This document shows, in pieces, positions 31,680-44,594 of a stretch of 64,000 nt of DNA. The DNA lies in contig CM035360.1 in the NCBI GenBank assembly GCA_020137815.1, forward strand, positions 8,005,743 through 8,069,742, given 5' to 3'. Each line of letters starts with the position of its first letter. Position 1 is the stretch's first letter. Source of the stretch: Hormiphora californensis (taxonomy: Eukaryota; Ctenophora; Tentaculata; Cydippida; Pleurobrachiidae). The translations under genes and the position numbers were made by a program. A model generated the notes under the pieces. It ran no database searches. It was given only the letters and a program-made list of their open reading frames with translations, and was not told where the DNA came from.

Positions 31680-31990
31680 GGGCTTTCTAGTCCTTATTAT
31701 AAAGTACAAATGAACGTCGTGATGAGTGTGATGACCTTTCATCACGTGCAAATAGAGGGGGGTTGCCAAGGAGGTGGCCTGGGAGGGGTATTGGAGGTTG
31801 TGGGGGGATACTGCACGTGCATGTTATTGGTTGTTTGTTGCGTGTTCCTGTGTTGTTCCTGTGGTGTTTTGGGACCGCCAAGATTGCCAAAGCCTTTCTA
31901 CCTACGTACCCCGTTGATTCACAGCTACAATTCTACGGATCTTTATCACCTGATTCTACATGTTATTCAGCGGGATTTCCCTTTTTTACT
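31680..31990. repeat. Satellite-like unit, single copy
   Basis: Almost identical to 14320-14625 (GAACGTCGTGATGAGTGTGA, GGGGGGTTGCCAAGGAGGTG, GATTGCCAAAGCCTTTC). The copy ends at CGGGATTTCCCTT and different sequence follows, with a short plus-strand frame of no known family to 32104. Confidence 0.85.
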
Positions 31991-32342
31991 TCAAGAAGAA
32001 ATTTAGGGGGTATACAAACATTTCAACGGAAAACAAAATATCACTCTGTACACTCCCAAGGACTCCACAAGGGGTACCCTCAATTAAGGAGTCCTGACTT
32101 GTAACTACAGATACGATTATTTTTAGTAATAATGTATTATTGTAAAACTTGCAAAGCACCCTCAACTTTCTAGTGGTTACAGCTATAGAGGGGAAAGAAG
32201 AGAATGCACGGGGGAGGAGGGTCCAAGGCCAACCCGGCAGAGACATATTGACTGGGCAGTCGGTGATATGAGTGTGATTAGGGTGTGATGTGGAGGATGA
32301 AAATGAAATTGAAATCAGAACAAGTTAGTTGGGTCGACGCTC

Positions 32343-34061
32343 TCAAACAAATAAATCTTTAGTTTTCTTAGATACACAGGTTGGCTCACTGCCTGCCTGA
32401 TGGTCCACAGGCACATCATTCCAGAGTCTGGTGGTACGATGATAAAAGTTATCACGTATAGCAGAGTGAGCCCTCCAGCTTGTGTCATCTTTATAAGTTG
32501 TGCTGTCCCATCCCTCTATGATGGCCTGATTCTGGCGAGTAAGTCTCAGATTCAGACCATCCACTAGAGAAATACAGGGAGGGAGACTAAGGGGGACGTG
32601 ATTGTGAACCACATTATAGAAGAGACGTAGATCCGAATACTCAAAGAACTGCCTAAAAGGTAGCAGGTCTAACTCCTTGAGATTCGTCACATATTGCTCA
32701 TTAGTGTAGGATTCTAGGGGCTCATTCTTGATCCACTTCACTGCTCTTTTCTGTAACCTCTCTAACGCAGCTAATTGCCCTTTCCCGATGTTGGCCCACA
32801 CAGAATTACAGTGTTCTACGAGAGATCTTACCATGCTTAGGTATAGGGATCTCTTATAGGAACTCTTACTGAGAAAGTAACAGGTTCTACGCAATAAGTT
32901 AAACTTAGCGGTCATAATTTCTAAAATATAATCACAATGGGAAGACCAAGTTAAGTTAGAGGTAATAATAACTCCCAGATCTTTATGCTTGTTAACATAA
33001 TCAATCAATACTCCATTAAGAGAATAGAAGTACTTAAAAAAGGGTAACTCAGACAGCTCCGAGGAGGCTCTACTAGTAGTCACACTTAACACCTTGCACT
33101 TGTCAGGATGGAAAAACATCTTATTACATACTGCCCACTCCCAAAGATTGTTAATAGACTGCTGAAGAGACATGTGATCACCCATATCCTCTATGCGACG
33201 CCAGATCTTGGTATCGTCAGCATAGAGTGATATGTCTGTACCAGGTGTAACTGCCTTGCAGATATCATTTATAAACATAATAAATAGCTGAGGTCCCAAA
33301 ATACTACCTTGGGGCACACCCGAGGTGACATTAAGGCTCTCTGAAGTCTCCCCGTCTACTACAACAGACTGAGTGCGGTCTTTAAGATAGCTTCTAATAA
33401 AATTCAGTAACATACCATCAACTCCAAAATCATACTTCAGCTTCTTCAGGATAAGATCATGGTTAACAGAATCGAAAGCACGGCTAAAATCGAAGTATAT
33501 AACATCTGATTGCAATCCCTCACCGACACCAGAAGCAAGCGAATATGTGAACGGTAGTAACTGTGTGGAACAGGACCTACCACCCATAAATCCGTGCTGT
33601 CTGGGGTCAATTTGTGAATCACAGTGCTTATATAGGCGGACCTTCACAAGCCTCTCCATGATTTTGGCAACAAGAGACAGCAAAGAGATCGGTCTATAGT
33701 TAGTCACGTCTCTTCTACTGCCCTTTTTATGCACAGGTACAATTGAGCCATGCTTCCATTCACTAGGAATGATACCCGTGCGAATAGAAGCATTAAACAG
33801 AAGCCACAACGGATAGCTCAAGCTCCCGGCACAATTCTTGAGTAACTTTCCATGGAGACCATCTGGTCCACAAGCCTTGGAAGTGTCAATACAAGTGAGC
33901 GCTTGATAAACTTCGGAGATAGAGAAAAAACACTCTGAATCTAGATGAGAACTCTCAATCCCAATATCATAACTACTAGGTGAAGTAAATTGTTCAGCAA
34001 AACATACATTAAAAAGAGTAGCTTTACCACCCAGGTCAGATCTAGAAATATCTCCCTTATA
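32343..34061 (-). CDS. CR1/L2-type LINE reverse transcriptase, 5'-truncated, frame intact
   Basis: One continuous minus-strand frame of about 570 codons runs from 34061 to the stop at 32345-32343. Visible RT blocks in order are KACGPDGLHGKLLKN, GSIVPVHKKGSRRDVTNYRP, DPRQHGFMGGRSCSTQL, IYFDFSRAFDSVNHDLIL (first catalytic Asp), SGVPQGSILGPQLF, LYADDTKIW (catalytic Asp pair), KHKDLGVIITSNLTWSSH and LERLQKRAVKWI. The C-terminal part, TNLKELDLLPFRQFFEYSDL, is usual for CR1, L2 and Rex-type elements. No RNase H. The endonuclease half is lost: the frame meets the foldback element at 34062. The lack of stops means the copy is fairly young. It lies in intron 2 of the STMND1-like gene, on the same strand. 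Confidence 0.9.
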   Translation of the reverse strand, partial: YKGDISRSDLGGKATLFNVCFAEQFTSPSSYDIGIESSHLDSECFFSISEVYQALTCIDTSKACGPDGLHGKLLKNCAGSLSYPLWLLFNASIRTGIIPSEWKHGSIVPVHKKGSRRDVTNYRPISLLSLVAKIMERLVKVRLYKHCDSQIDPRQHGFMGGRSCSTQLLPFTYSLASGVGEGLQSDVIYFDFSRAFDSVNHDLILKKLKYDFGVDGMLLNFIRSYLKDRTQSVVVDGETSESLNVTSGVPQGSILGPQLFIMFINDICKAVTPGTDISLYADDTKIWRRIEDMGDHMSLQQSINNLWEWAVCNKMFFHPDKCKVLSVTTSRASSELSELPFFKYFYSLNGVLIDYVNKHKDLGVIITSNLTWSSHCDYILEIMTAKFNLLRRTCYFLSKSSYKRSLYLSMVRSLVEHCNSVWANIGKGQLAALERLQKRAVKWIKNEPLESYTNEQYVTNLKELDLLPFRQFFEYSDLRLFYNVVHNHVPLSLPPCISLVDGLNLRLTRQNQAIIEGWDSTTYKDDTSWRAHSAIRDNFYHRTTRLWNDVPVDHQAGSEPTCVSKKTKDLFV

Positions 34062-35745
<1,684 letters not shown>

Positions 35746-36080
35746 ACGCCGAAACAGTTGACAAACCACCGTGTTTACATGTTGTTCTACCCTAGAGGCC
35801 GCCGGTATACTCTACTAATTCTAATTTTCTATTTGAAACAGCTGCTAACTTGAAACAGTGTCTGACAATCTGAAACACGCGCACTGGTTTATATTTGAAA
35901 CGGGTTCCCCCGATCATGTGTTTGATATTTTACATTGCGTGTTATCTGCTCTCTGATTGGGTGATATCGTGTGACGTGTGCTGCTGCAGCAGAGGGAGAG
36001 ATGTATCTTACACACACTGCTGTGTGTGAAGGGTCTTCATGATTAGATAATAGATAAAAATATGTTGTGTGTAGCGGTGC
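35746..36080. other. Intronic stretch without recognised content
   Basis: Only a short palindrome near 36010, CACACACTGCTGTGTGTG, stands out. No coding frame. Confidence 0.4.
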
Positions 36081-36219
36081 CGTTTGTACACTGTACCCAG
36101 ACAGACAGACAGAGGGAGAGATAGAGCCGTTAATTGTAGTATTGAACCTAATTACACACTTTTCACTTGTCAGAGTACTACAATTGATTCTTTTTTACCT
36201 ACATTGAAAAGATCGAGAG

Positions 36220-36275
36220 ACAGAAAGAGAGAGAGTGAGGGAGAGAAAGAGAGAGAGAGAGAGTGAGGGAGAGAA

Positions 36276-36324
<49 letters not shown>

Positions 36325-36340
36325 AAGAGAGAGAGAGTTC
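36220..36340. repeat. GA-rich microsatellite
   Basis: AGAGAGAGAAAGAGAG-type repeat for about 120 bases. Confidence 0.9.
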
Positions 36341-36380
36341 AACTTACCCCTATGTACATTGTTCTACCTTTACTCCGCAG

Positions 36381-36472
36381 GCCCTCTGGGCCCTCAGATC
36401 CAACAAGATCCGGGCCCGGGGATTCAACCCTGCTCTCGCATGGGACCTTACGGCCATACTATCATTCAATAT
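36381..36472 (+). CDS. Exon-like segment, weak
   Basis: A good acceptor (CTACCTTTACTCCGCAG) precedes 36381 and a donor, GTAAGG, follows 36472. The 92 bases between are GC-rich and open in all three plus-strand frames (for example ALWALRSNKIRARGFNPALA). The donor bases overlap the end of the GGGGAAACTC MITE at 36477. I recognise no family; it may be chance. Confidence 0.2.
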
Positions 36473-36476
36473 GTAA

Positions 36477-36736
36477 GGGGAAACTCTAATGGGATCCCAT
36501 CAACAGTAAAACTCTAACTGATAATGGACCACAGTGATGTTTCTTTCTCTGTATTCTCTCTGTATCTATGTACTGCCTACAGAGAGAATACAGAGAAAGA
36601 ACTATTGGGCATGCCCGGGCACGGGCGCGCACACAGAGAGAATACAGAGAAAGAACCATCACTGTGGTCCATTATCAGTTAGATTTTTACTGTTGATGGG
36701 ATCCCATTAATGGGATGCCATTCAGTTAGAGTTTCC
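36477..36736. mobile_element. GGGGAAACTC-family MITE
   Basis: Complete apart from a short deletion in each arm. TAA stands on both sides. The centre has both TTCTTTCTCTGTATTCTCTC pairs and GGGCATGCCCGGGCACGGGC. Confidence 0.9.
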
Positions 36737-37837
36737 TAACACAGTTTCCTAACACAGAATGCATTTTTAAACCTCTGGTACCTTGTTTAAATAAGCAACA
36801 CCAATGAAGCAGGTCGAAACCGGCAATATTATTGCTGGGCAAGCGATTCTAGTAACTTGAAACACCGCGGAAGGCTATTTAAAACACTTTTTTCCAAATC
36901 CGCTGTCGGAAATCTTTAATGTTCATTTTGAGCATAGGGAGGATATGAATTATGAGTTTAGCCAATTCTGCCAAAAATTGGTCGAATCTGGGGCAAAAAC
37001 TGTTTTCCTGGCTATTTGAAACAATTTTTGGAAACATTCACTGGACCAAGCACATGTAACAAAATTCAGATTTCAGACATGGAATGGCTCTGTGTGGGGT
37101 CAGATGATTGTTACATATTAGTATATCAGTCACTGTCTGATTAGGTGTCTGAGAGCTGTCTATTCTGCACTACTCATTGAAACCCATGATCTTTCCTGTT
37201 CTTAGAAGCAGCTATTGTTTCCAACCGTTTAGCACTCTTTACAGCTGTGAACTGCACAGTTCGGGTGCAGTTCATCTACATCATAAAGGGGCTTGTAAAA
37301 CGTCTAGCTGCTTCAGATCCTTACTCGCTATATCTCGCAAACAATAGAACTGCACGCTTATTGGTTCACTCTTAGGTTCATCTGTGATGATTGGTCGTTA
37401 GGTTCTTATCACATGACTAAGCTGTTTCTGCTGAGCGATCATACTTTAGAACGAGAGATTTGGAAAATAAGGGACTTCGAAACTTCTCATTTTTTTACGT
37501 TACAAACTATATTCTTCTGCTTGATCAAAAACATAGAGTTTCAATTCTACAAAGTCTACCACTAGACGAGCAGCCAAGGCAAGCTACTAAACCAACAGCT
37601 TGGCCTACATCTGTGCAACCCTTGTCTAACTATTCCATGTCGAAAATCTCGGTTTCGTGGACGAATTGAGGGAGATACGGCTGTTTCAAATTAGCAGACT
37701 GAGGCGGGCTAATTGAAACAGCAAATTTGGATAGATATCACGTGACCCTGACCCCGGAAGACAAAATGAGACATCTCAACCCACTTCAAAAACTACCCTG
37801 GGACTGTCTCGGTAACATAGGGTGTGTGTGTGTGTGT
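36737..37837. other. Intronic stretch with a retroelement-tail motif
   Basis: Near 36805-36840, GAAGCAGGTCGAAACCGG recalls the CTGAAG...CCGAAA tails of Penelope-like elements (compare 57480). Words such as CTATTTGAAACA recur. A 69-codon frame at 37460-37669 has no support. Nothing else seen. Confidence 0.35.
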
Positions 37838-38139
37838 GTTTAGCACCTCCCATCATTCCGCCCACTGTGCTGCCCCTTCATAGGTCGACAGCCGACCTCC
37901 ATTATAATCACTCCACGCCACTACCCTCCACACAAAGGGACAGTGTTGGTGTTCTCCGGTTCAGTCCTGGTGTTCTGCAGAGCAAGCTCCACATTTCCCT
38001 CGAACTGTTCCGGCACCACAAGAAGAGTTTTGATTCACGGCTTAATAGAGACCAGCGTGTCTTGTATGTTGGGACAATAGGTGAAATTTACCTGCCTCCC
38101 TGGCTGGTCTTCGGTTACTACTGCTGCAAGGAGCTGTAG
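37838..38139 (+). CDS. Possible terminal exon of unknown protein, weak
   Basis: After a (TG)n tract and TTTAG at 37837, an open frame runs to TAG at 38139, reading VLPLHRSTADLHYNHSTPL, LHISLELFRHHKKSFDSRL and GEIYLPPWLVFGYYCCKEL. The composition is protein-like, but there is no domain I know and no partner exon was found. Confidence 0.25.
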
Positions 38140-38756
38140 AAGTAGGTGGGTCTTCCGAATTTGCCACAGCGATAACTCACAGCCCGTGAGGCCTGTGTCG
38201 GTTGACAAATCTTATCACACTCTTGGCCTTGGGTCGATACCGCTAGTACACAGATCTGCATACAGCCAGGAGGTCCGGAAAAGTCTAATTTCTTAGACTT
38301 ATATTGCACGGTTAAGCGTCTACACTTAAAGTAACACTGTGAAGCATTGCGCAAGTATCAGCCCCCAGTGGTGTGCATTTTGCGGATTTAATACTTGCCT
38401 AAGGAGGCGGGGTGGCCGAGTGGGCCCAGAACTGCCCCATTACTCGTGGGTCCTAAGGTAGATGTGCGTTTGTGTAGTCCCTCCTAGGTAACAGTCTCGA
38501 CTCTGTTACCTGTTTCAGATCAGGATGGTTAGGGGTGGTTGCATCTGGCTGTAAGTTAGGTGAGTTTTATCAGGTCGAGTGTTTGGTCGGGAGTGAGAAT
38601 ATTCTCGGCAATGTCCCGGTAGTCTAGCCATTGTTATCATGGAGGTTATGTGCTGATTCATAATGGTCATCAGCGACCGCGATTAAGTAGGCTTAGTAAC
38701 TGGGATTTAATTTAATAAATTCCGTTTACTCAACCTAGGGATAGACCCTATTTCAA
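38140..38756. other. Unassigned stretch with a tRNA A-box-like word
   Basis: GGCGGGGTGGCCGAGTGG at 38406 resembles the 5' end of a Leu or Ser tRNA, but no matching T arm follows. It may be a degraded tRNA-derived repeat. Confidence 0.35.
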
Positions 38757-39055
38757 GTGAGATTATCAGTTCAACTGGGATCAGTTGCACTGCAAGAGCT
38801 CGGTGCCATGTGTAACAAAGTTACTGGCAGGGGTGAGATTATCAGTTCAACTGGTATAGTTTCACTGCAAGAGCTCGGTGCCATAATTGAGTCCGGCAAG
38901 GTCTCTGGCAAAGTTTACTCCCCGTACTTGGGGAGAGAGCCGGTGTGATTTGACCGTAATCACTGGACCATCAGCCAACCAGGTCCACGGCAACGGGACT
39001 GAGCTTGAAGAGCTCAGCTGGCACGAAGAACTCATTTCTGAGTTCCCCCCGCTGA
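38757..39055. repeat. Interspersed repeat shared with 6760-6985
   Basis: See 6760-6985. In this copy the opening block GAGATTATCAGTTCAACTGG occurs twice, 78 bases apart. Confidence 0.75.
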
Positions 39056-39515
39056 TGGTAACATAGGGTGAAAAAATTTTGGGTTCGACTTGATTTGTGG
39101 ACATGCAAAGGAAAAAAGTGAAAAACTGTTTCAAATAGCCAGTGTCTACCCTACCAACGCTTTTCTACCTACGTACCCCGTTCATTACTCTACAGAGCTA
39201 AAATTCTACGGATGTTTATCAGTGATGATATTAGGTTGTCCAAGAAATAATGTCGCGACCCGATTTCTCCAACAATTTCGGTATACAACTTTTTCTAACG
39301 CCTTGATCTAACCCTTGTATATAAATAATTGTTATACCATCTGAAAGCTAATATTGTTAGCTTAGTGGTAACGGGCAGGCTCGAACGAGCAGTTTTCTTC
39401 TAGAGATAGGATGACGTCATTATGATAGCTTAACTAGGTGAGAGACGGGCAGCACATGGTTCGAATTGCCCCGATGGTTCGAATTACCCCAGTTTACCCT
39501 AATAAAGTATCATTA

Positions 39516-39808
39516 GGGGAAACTCTAACTGAATGGCATCCCATTAATGGGATCCCATCAACAGTAAAACTCTAACTGATAATGGACCACAGTGATGGTT
39601 CTTTCTCTGTATTCTCTCTGTGTGCGCGCCCGTGCCCGGGCATGCCCTATTATAGTTCTTTCTCTGTATTCTCTCTGTAGGCAGTACATAGAAGTACTGC
39701 CTACAGAGAGAATACAGAGAAAGAACCATCACTGTGGTCCATTATCAGTTAGAGTTTTACTATTGATGGGATCCCATTAATGGGATGCCATTCAGTTAGA
39801 GTTTCCCC
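39516..39808. mobile_element. GGGGAAACTC-family MITE, full length
   Basis: The longest tidy copy (293 bp). It sits 15 bases after an AGTTTACCCT end of the AGGGTAARC family (39482-39501). Flanks are TTA and TAA. Confidence 0.9.
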
Positions 39809-40079
39809 TAATGAATGAAACTAAAGATAATCCTTCTCTAGATAATGCCAAGCCAACTTCAAGGAGAATATAGGGCCTATCAGCAGATCCCAGGGATAGG
39901 GGAGCGGGGATGTGTGAGTGTACCCAATTCGATCCCAATCTCGACTTGACGGAAGGCGCGAAAATTCGAGAGCTCTATAGTGCTGAAATTTTATACTATT
40001 TTCCATGCACCAACTGTGTTTTATACTTTAGGTGTTAATTTCACCAAGGGCATACAAAAAGGTTAATCTGAATTATTAC

Positions 40080-40238
40080 CTGTAGAAGGAATTGCCGGTT
40101 CCAGTGCTGTCTCAACATCATGATTTACTTCACTGGTTCCCTCAATTACCGGAAAGCGCTCTTTGAATGTTGCTTCAAAAGGATGTGGTGGAAGTGGCTT
40201 GCGACTAGCAAATGATGGTCCTCTTAGGTATGCCAAGT
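40080..40238 (-). CDS. STMND1-like gene, exon 2
   Basis: The acceptor is AAAATCTTCAG before 40238 and the donor GTAATA follows 40080. The 159-base exon takes one base from exon 1 (G plus AC, Asp) and leaves one base for exon 3, so both junctions are in phase. It encodes DLAYLRGPSFASRKPLPPHP, FEATFKERFPVIEGT and EVNHDVETALEPAIPST, with no fold I recognise; it is the linker between the lipid-anchor end and the stathmin-like end. Confidence 0.8.
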
Positions 40239-40344
40239 CTGAAGATTTTTGTATTTCTAACTAATTTGAGAATCACCGACGCTCACTAAAAAGCAACTTT
40301 CAACATTGATATTCAATTTTGCATACATTCAATTTTGCATACAT

Positions 40345-40374
40345 ACGCAAAAGCTGCGATCGCAGCTTTTGCGT
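40345..40374. repeat. Perfect 30-base palindrome
   Basis: ACGCAAAAGCTGCGA followed directly by its inverse. A poly-C run of 23 bases lies 75 bases downstream. Confidence 0.85.
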
Positions 40375-40449
40375 GAAACATTTGTTGATTTTGTAAAACC
40401 TTGTTTCACTTAAGTCACAATAGCATACATCAATACCAATTTTTGCCAT

Positions 40450-40481
<32 letters not shown>

Positions 40482-40753
40482 CACCACCAGATACGCAGTT
40501 ATACGTTTTATGGGCGTTTGGTTTTGGTAACGAAATTAACCCTAACTTGCGGGCATGCTAAAACGTGTCTTACTACCGCGGCTGCGATGCCTCAGTGTGC
40601 GGTAAGAGATTAAAGTGAGAGTGGACCGACACAGAATTGGACAATATTATTGTAGGTAGTAGAGATTATTTTTCTGAGCATTTTGCCTTTTTCCCGCTTA
40701 AAATTGACCCCTCCATTACTGAGATACTTTTGTTATGCAAATATTGTTGCAAT

Positions 40754-40869
40754 GGGAGAATGACGTCACACATCTATATCTTGTATTCTGTATGTGTGCG
40801 TGCTCGGGCATGTTCGATGTAATGCCTACCAGAGAGAATACAGAGATAGATGCGTGACGTCATTCTCCC
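40754..40869. mobile_element. Small foldback MITE GGGAGAATGACGTCAC
   Basis: GGGAGAATGACGTCACACAT at the left is nearly inverted at the right (GTGACGTCATTCTCCC). The inner TTGTATTCTGT recalls the TGTATTCTCTCTGT of the GGGGAAACTC family. Confidence 0.8.
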
Positions 40870-40876
40870 AACATAA

Positions 40877-41167
40877 GGGGAAAATCTAACTGAATGGCAT
40901 CCCATTAATGGGATCCCATCAACAGTAAAACTCTAACTGATAATGGACCACAGTGATGTTTCTTTCTCTGTATTCTCTCTGTAGGCTGTACATCTATGTA
41001 CTGCCTACAGAGAGAATACAGAGAAAGAACTATTGGGCATGCCCGGGCACGGGCGCGCACTACAGAGAGAATACAGAGAAAGAACCATCACTGTGGTCCA
41101 TTATCAGTTAGAGTTTTACTGTTGATGGGATCCCATTAATGGGATGCCATTCAGTTATATTTTCCCC
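40877..41167. mobile_element. GGGGAAACTC-family MITE
   Basis: Complete copy with TAA on both sides, inside the TTAA element. It is followed directly by a 29-base fragment of the same family at 41171-41199. Confidence 0.9.
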
Positions 41168-41271
41168 TAAGGGGAAACTCTAACTGAATGGCATCCCATC
41201 TCAGTGATAGAGAGGTCAATTTCAAGCGGGAAAAAAGCAAAATGCTCAGAGAAATAATCTCTACTATCTAA

Positions 41272-41443
41272 GGGGAAACTCTAACTGAATGGCATCCCAT
41301 TAATGGGATCCCATCAACAGTAAAACTCTAACTGATAATGGACCACAGTGATGGTTCTTTCTCTGTATTCTCTCTGTAGGCAGTACATCTATGTACAGAG
41401 GATACAGAGAATACAGAGAAAGAACCATCACTGTGGTCCATTA
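41272..41443. mobile_element. GGGGAAACTC-family MITE, right end missing
   Basis: The left arm and apex are present. The right arm stops at GGTCCATTA and the truncated TAGATGACTG MITE follows. Confidence 0.85.
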
Positions 41444-41449
41444 TATGAT

Positions 41450-41673
41450 TAGATGACTGCTTAAAATGGTCGATTACTATTTAGTGCACGAGGCCGAAGG
41501 CCGAGTGTTCTAAATACAACAATAATGAACCGAGACCGACAGGTCGAGGTAGATGATTTTACTTAGCTGCCGAGCCTGCGAGGCACGCTAAGTGTAACTA
41601 CTGAGCGAGCCTGCGAGCTCTGTAGTTGTACTTTTGGGCCGAGCCTGCGAGGCCTAAAAGTGAAAGAATCTTT
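41450..41673. mobile_element. TAGATGACTG-family MITE, right end replaced
   Basis: Matches 7160-7390, then breaks exactly where GGTAGTATGGTAG begins at 41674. The missing end does not reappear beyond 48163. Confidence 0.8.
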
Positions 41674-43285
41674 GGTAGTATGGTAGTTAAGGTCGTGCGC
41701 ACTTTTTGGCGCCACGTGGCGCCACGTGGCGATATTTTAGCGCCAAAATTTGGCGACTGCGCACAACCGCCAATTTGGCGCCAAAATGGCGCCAAATTGG
41801 CGCCATGTACTTTTCACTCTTGGCGCCAAATTGGCGCCACTTGGCGAGTGGGAACATTCAGAAGCGGAAATTAACCACCTCTTTGGCCCCCAGGAGGCGC
41901 TAGAGTCACCTAAAAGCCCCCTAGAAGGCTCCAAGAGACCCCTAGAGTCTATTAGAGTCCCTCAAAAGCCCATAAAGATCGCATGCAGCCCCAGATGAGC
42001 ACACAAGGCCCCCAAAAAGCCACTAGAGTTCTCTAGAGTCCCCTGAAACGCCCCAAGAGGACACCAGAGGTCCCTGAATGCCCGTAGATGTCCCTAAAGA
42101 CCCACAGAGGCATCAAGGATTGAACAGTTAAAAAAGAGCTGTGTTTATGTAAATATATCGCCATGTAAGAACTCAATTAGCGCCATGTAAATGGCGCTAA
42201 TAATTACTTTGGCGCTTTGATGTGGCGGAGTTTATGTGGCGCTTTTATGTGGCGTCAATTATTGACGCCACACCGGAAATTCAAAAAAACACGTGGCGCT
42301 AAAATCGACTAAAAATCCATTGACGCCATCCTCTCAAAAATTGACGCCACGTCCTGACGCCACGTCCTGAGGCCTTCTACCCTATGAAGCACTTTATCAA
42401 GCGCTATAAAGCGCTTTTTAAAGCGCCATAAAGGGTAGAAGGGCCACGGCCCTAGAACACCGCCACGTGGCGGTTTTAACCGCCACGTGACGGCGGGACG
42501 TGGCGTCAATCTCAGGACGTGGCGTCAATGAGCCTTTTTCGCGGTGTTATGTGGCGCTAATAAATGAAGTTGGCGCTTCGAATTGGCGCTAATGACTTTT
42601 GGTCCCCAGGACGTGGCGTCAATCCCAGGACGTGGCGTCAATTTTTGAGTGGCGGAAATGTCAAAATTTTTTGGCGCTTTTGGATGACGCCACACCCGAA
42701 AAAATCGAATCGCCAATTTGTTTTTTTGGCCTATCATTTGGCGCTAATTTTTGGCGCTATTTTTTGGCGCCATGTAAATTGGCGCCATATAAACTGATGC
42801 CAGAAACCCCCTAGTGGCCCCTAGGGACCCCCAGGAGGCGCTAGAGTCACCTAAAAGCCCCCTAGAAGGCTCTAAGAGACCCCTAGAGGCCACTAGAGTC
42901 GATTAGAGTCCCTCAAACGCCCAGAAAGATCGCATGCAGCCCCAGATGAGCACACAAGGCCCCCAAAAAGCCACTAGAGTTCTCTAGAGTCCCCTGAAAC
43001 GCCCCAAGAGGACACCAGAGGTCCCTGAATGCCCGTAGAAGTCCCTAAAGACCCACAGAGGCATCAAGGATTGAACAGTCAAAAAAGAGCTGTGTTTATG
43101 TAAATATATCGACATGTAAGAACTCAATTAGCGCCATGTAAATGGCGCTATAAATTACTTTGGCGCTTTGATGTGGCAGAGTTTATGTGGCGCCAATTAT
43201 GTGGCGTCAATTATTGACGCCACACCGGAAATTCAAAAAAACACGTGGCGCTAAAATCGACTAAAAATCCATTGACTCCATCCTC

Positions 43286-44085
43286 TTTTTTTTTTTTTTC
43301 GGGGGAGAGCACTCCCGTAAACAATCTTTGATACTGAGAGTTCTCAGTTGATATAAAAATAAATGCGCTCTTGCGCTATCACGGAATAAAATAATAAATT
43401 AAAAACAATTGTTCATTGACTACACACACACTCTCATGTTCCATAGATCGTCAGATGTAGCTTCAGCCTTTTTCCCACGGAAACCACGGATGGAAAGGGT
43501 GACACTTCTGACCATCGAGAAGCTTAGTCGGAGTCTGATGTATCTGATGCAGTCGCCATGACTGTTTCCTGATCTGTTTGTCTTCAGTTCTGCAATGTGT
43601 TTGACCACTTTGGTAAACTCCTTGGCAAGTCCCCCAGTTGTGCTGATCACCAGTGGACTGAAGAACCCTCCTTCTATTTCCCGGTCTCGGTGAAGATAAG
43701 CTATTTTCTTCTGGGTCTCATGCTTTGCATATGTAAGGGGAATAGTCTGGTTACAGTTGGATGGGGCCTGAGCATTAAAAGCTCTTACATCGAACATTGC
43801 CTTATCCATTGGATTCCAGAATCCTCTCGTTGCGATATCTAATCTGGCATTATCTTCTGTGATCGTTCCTTCAGGGAGGTCTCTTCCGTTGGTGGGGAGC
43901 AGAGAGGGCTCAATTTCCGTACCGTCACATACCCGAGTAAGCTCCGCTGCTATGTAGTCCCTAACTCGGTTGTGCCTCAGAGCTACAAATCCGCCCTTTT
44001 TGCATGATAGTGCATGTTCAACGGTGTTCAGTTCATCGCATGCACAGTTTGTGGGCCTAGCCTCTCCAACGATTGGTAAATTTTT
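43286..44085 (-). pseudogene. 5'-truncated LINE insertion: zinc-finger and nuclease-like C-terminus
   Basis: The minus-strand copy ends in a run of A (T at 43286-43299) and is bracketed by TTGACTCCATCCTC (43272-43285) and TTGACGCCATCCTC (44086-44099), a 14-bp target duplication with one change. The frame from 44085 reads CACDELNTVEHALSCKKGGF (zinc-binding C and H), RHNRVRDYIAAELTRVC, ARLDIATRGFWNPMDKAMFD, HETQKKIAYLHRDREIEGGF, FSPLVISTTGGLAKEF and IRLRLSFSMVRSVTLSIRG, stopping after LWNMRVCV. This block is widespread at the C-terminus of retroelement-type ORFs in invertebrates; I take it to be nuclease-like, but the exact clade is not certain. Everything upstream was lost at insertion. Confidence 0.85.
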
Positions 44086-44594
44086 TTGACGCCATCCTCT
44101 CAAAAATTGACGCCACGTCCTGAGATTGACGCCACGTCCTGAGGCCAAAAAAATAGCGCCAATCTGAAGCGCCAATTTCGACTATTAACGCCACATGAAC
44201 ACTGCCAAAAAGGCTCATTGACGCCACGTCCTGAGATAGACGCCACGTCCCGGGGCCACGGGGCGGTTAAAACCGCCACGTGGCGGTGTTCAAGGGCCGT
44301 GGCCCTTCTACCCGATAAAGCGCTTTTCAAAGCGCTTTCGAAAGCGCTAAAAACCGCTTTTTATAGCGCTATAAAGCGCTTTTCAAATCGCTATAAAGGT
44401 AGAAGGGCCACGGCCCTTGAACACCGCCACGTGGCGGTTTTAACCGCCTTGTGGCCCCAGGACGTGGCGTCAATCTCAGGACGTGGCGTCAATCAGCCTT
44501 TTTGGCAGTGTTCATGTGGAGTTAATAGTCGAAATTGGCGCTTCGAATTGGCGCTATTCTTTTTTGGCCCCAGGGACGTGGCTTTGGCCCGGTG

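Larger units (their letters stand above)
40614..41271. mobile_element. TTAA-flanked AGTGAGAGTGG element, invaded copy
   Basis: The left end TTAA-AGTGAGAGTGGACCG is present. The right arm (ATCTCAGTGATAGAGAGGTC to AATCTCTACTATCTA) is present at 41200-41271 but lacks the final end. Between are a palindrome at 40754-40869 and two GGGGAAACTC MITE copies. Confidence 0.75.

Noticed and set aside
38406-38490. tRNA gene (GGCGGGGTGGCCGAGTGG start)
   Set aside because: Only the A-box region fits; no T arm or matching acceptor strand follows.
39358-39470. tRNA gene (TTAGCTTAGTGGTAA and GGTTCGAATT)
   Set aside because: A and B boxes are about 100 bases apart with unrelated sequence between and no acceptor stem.
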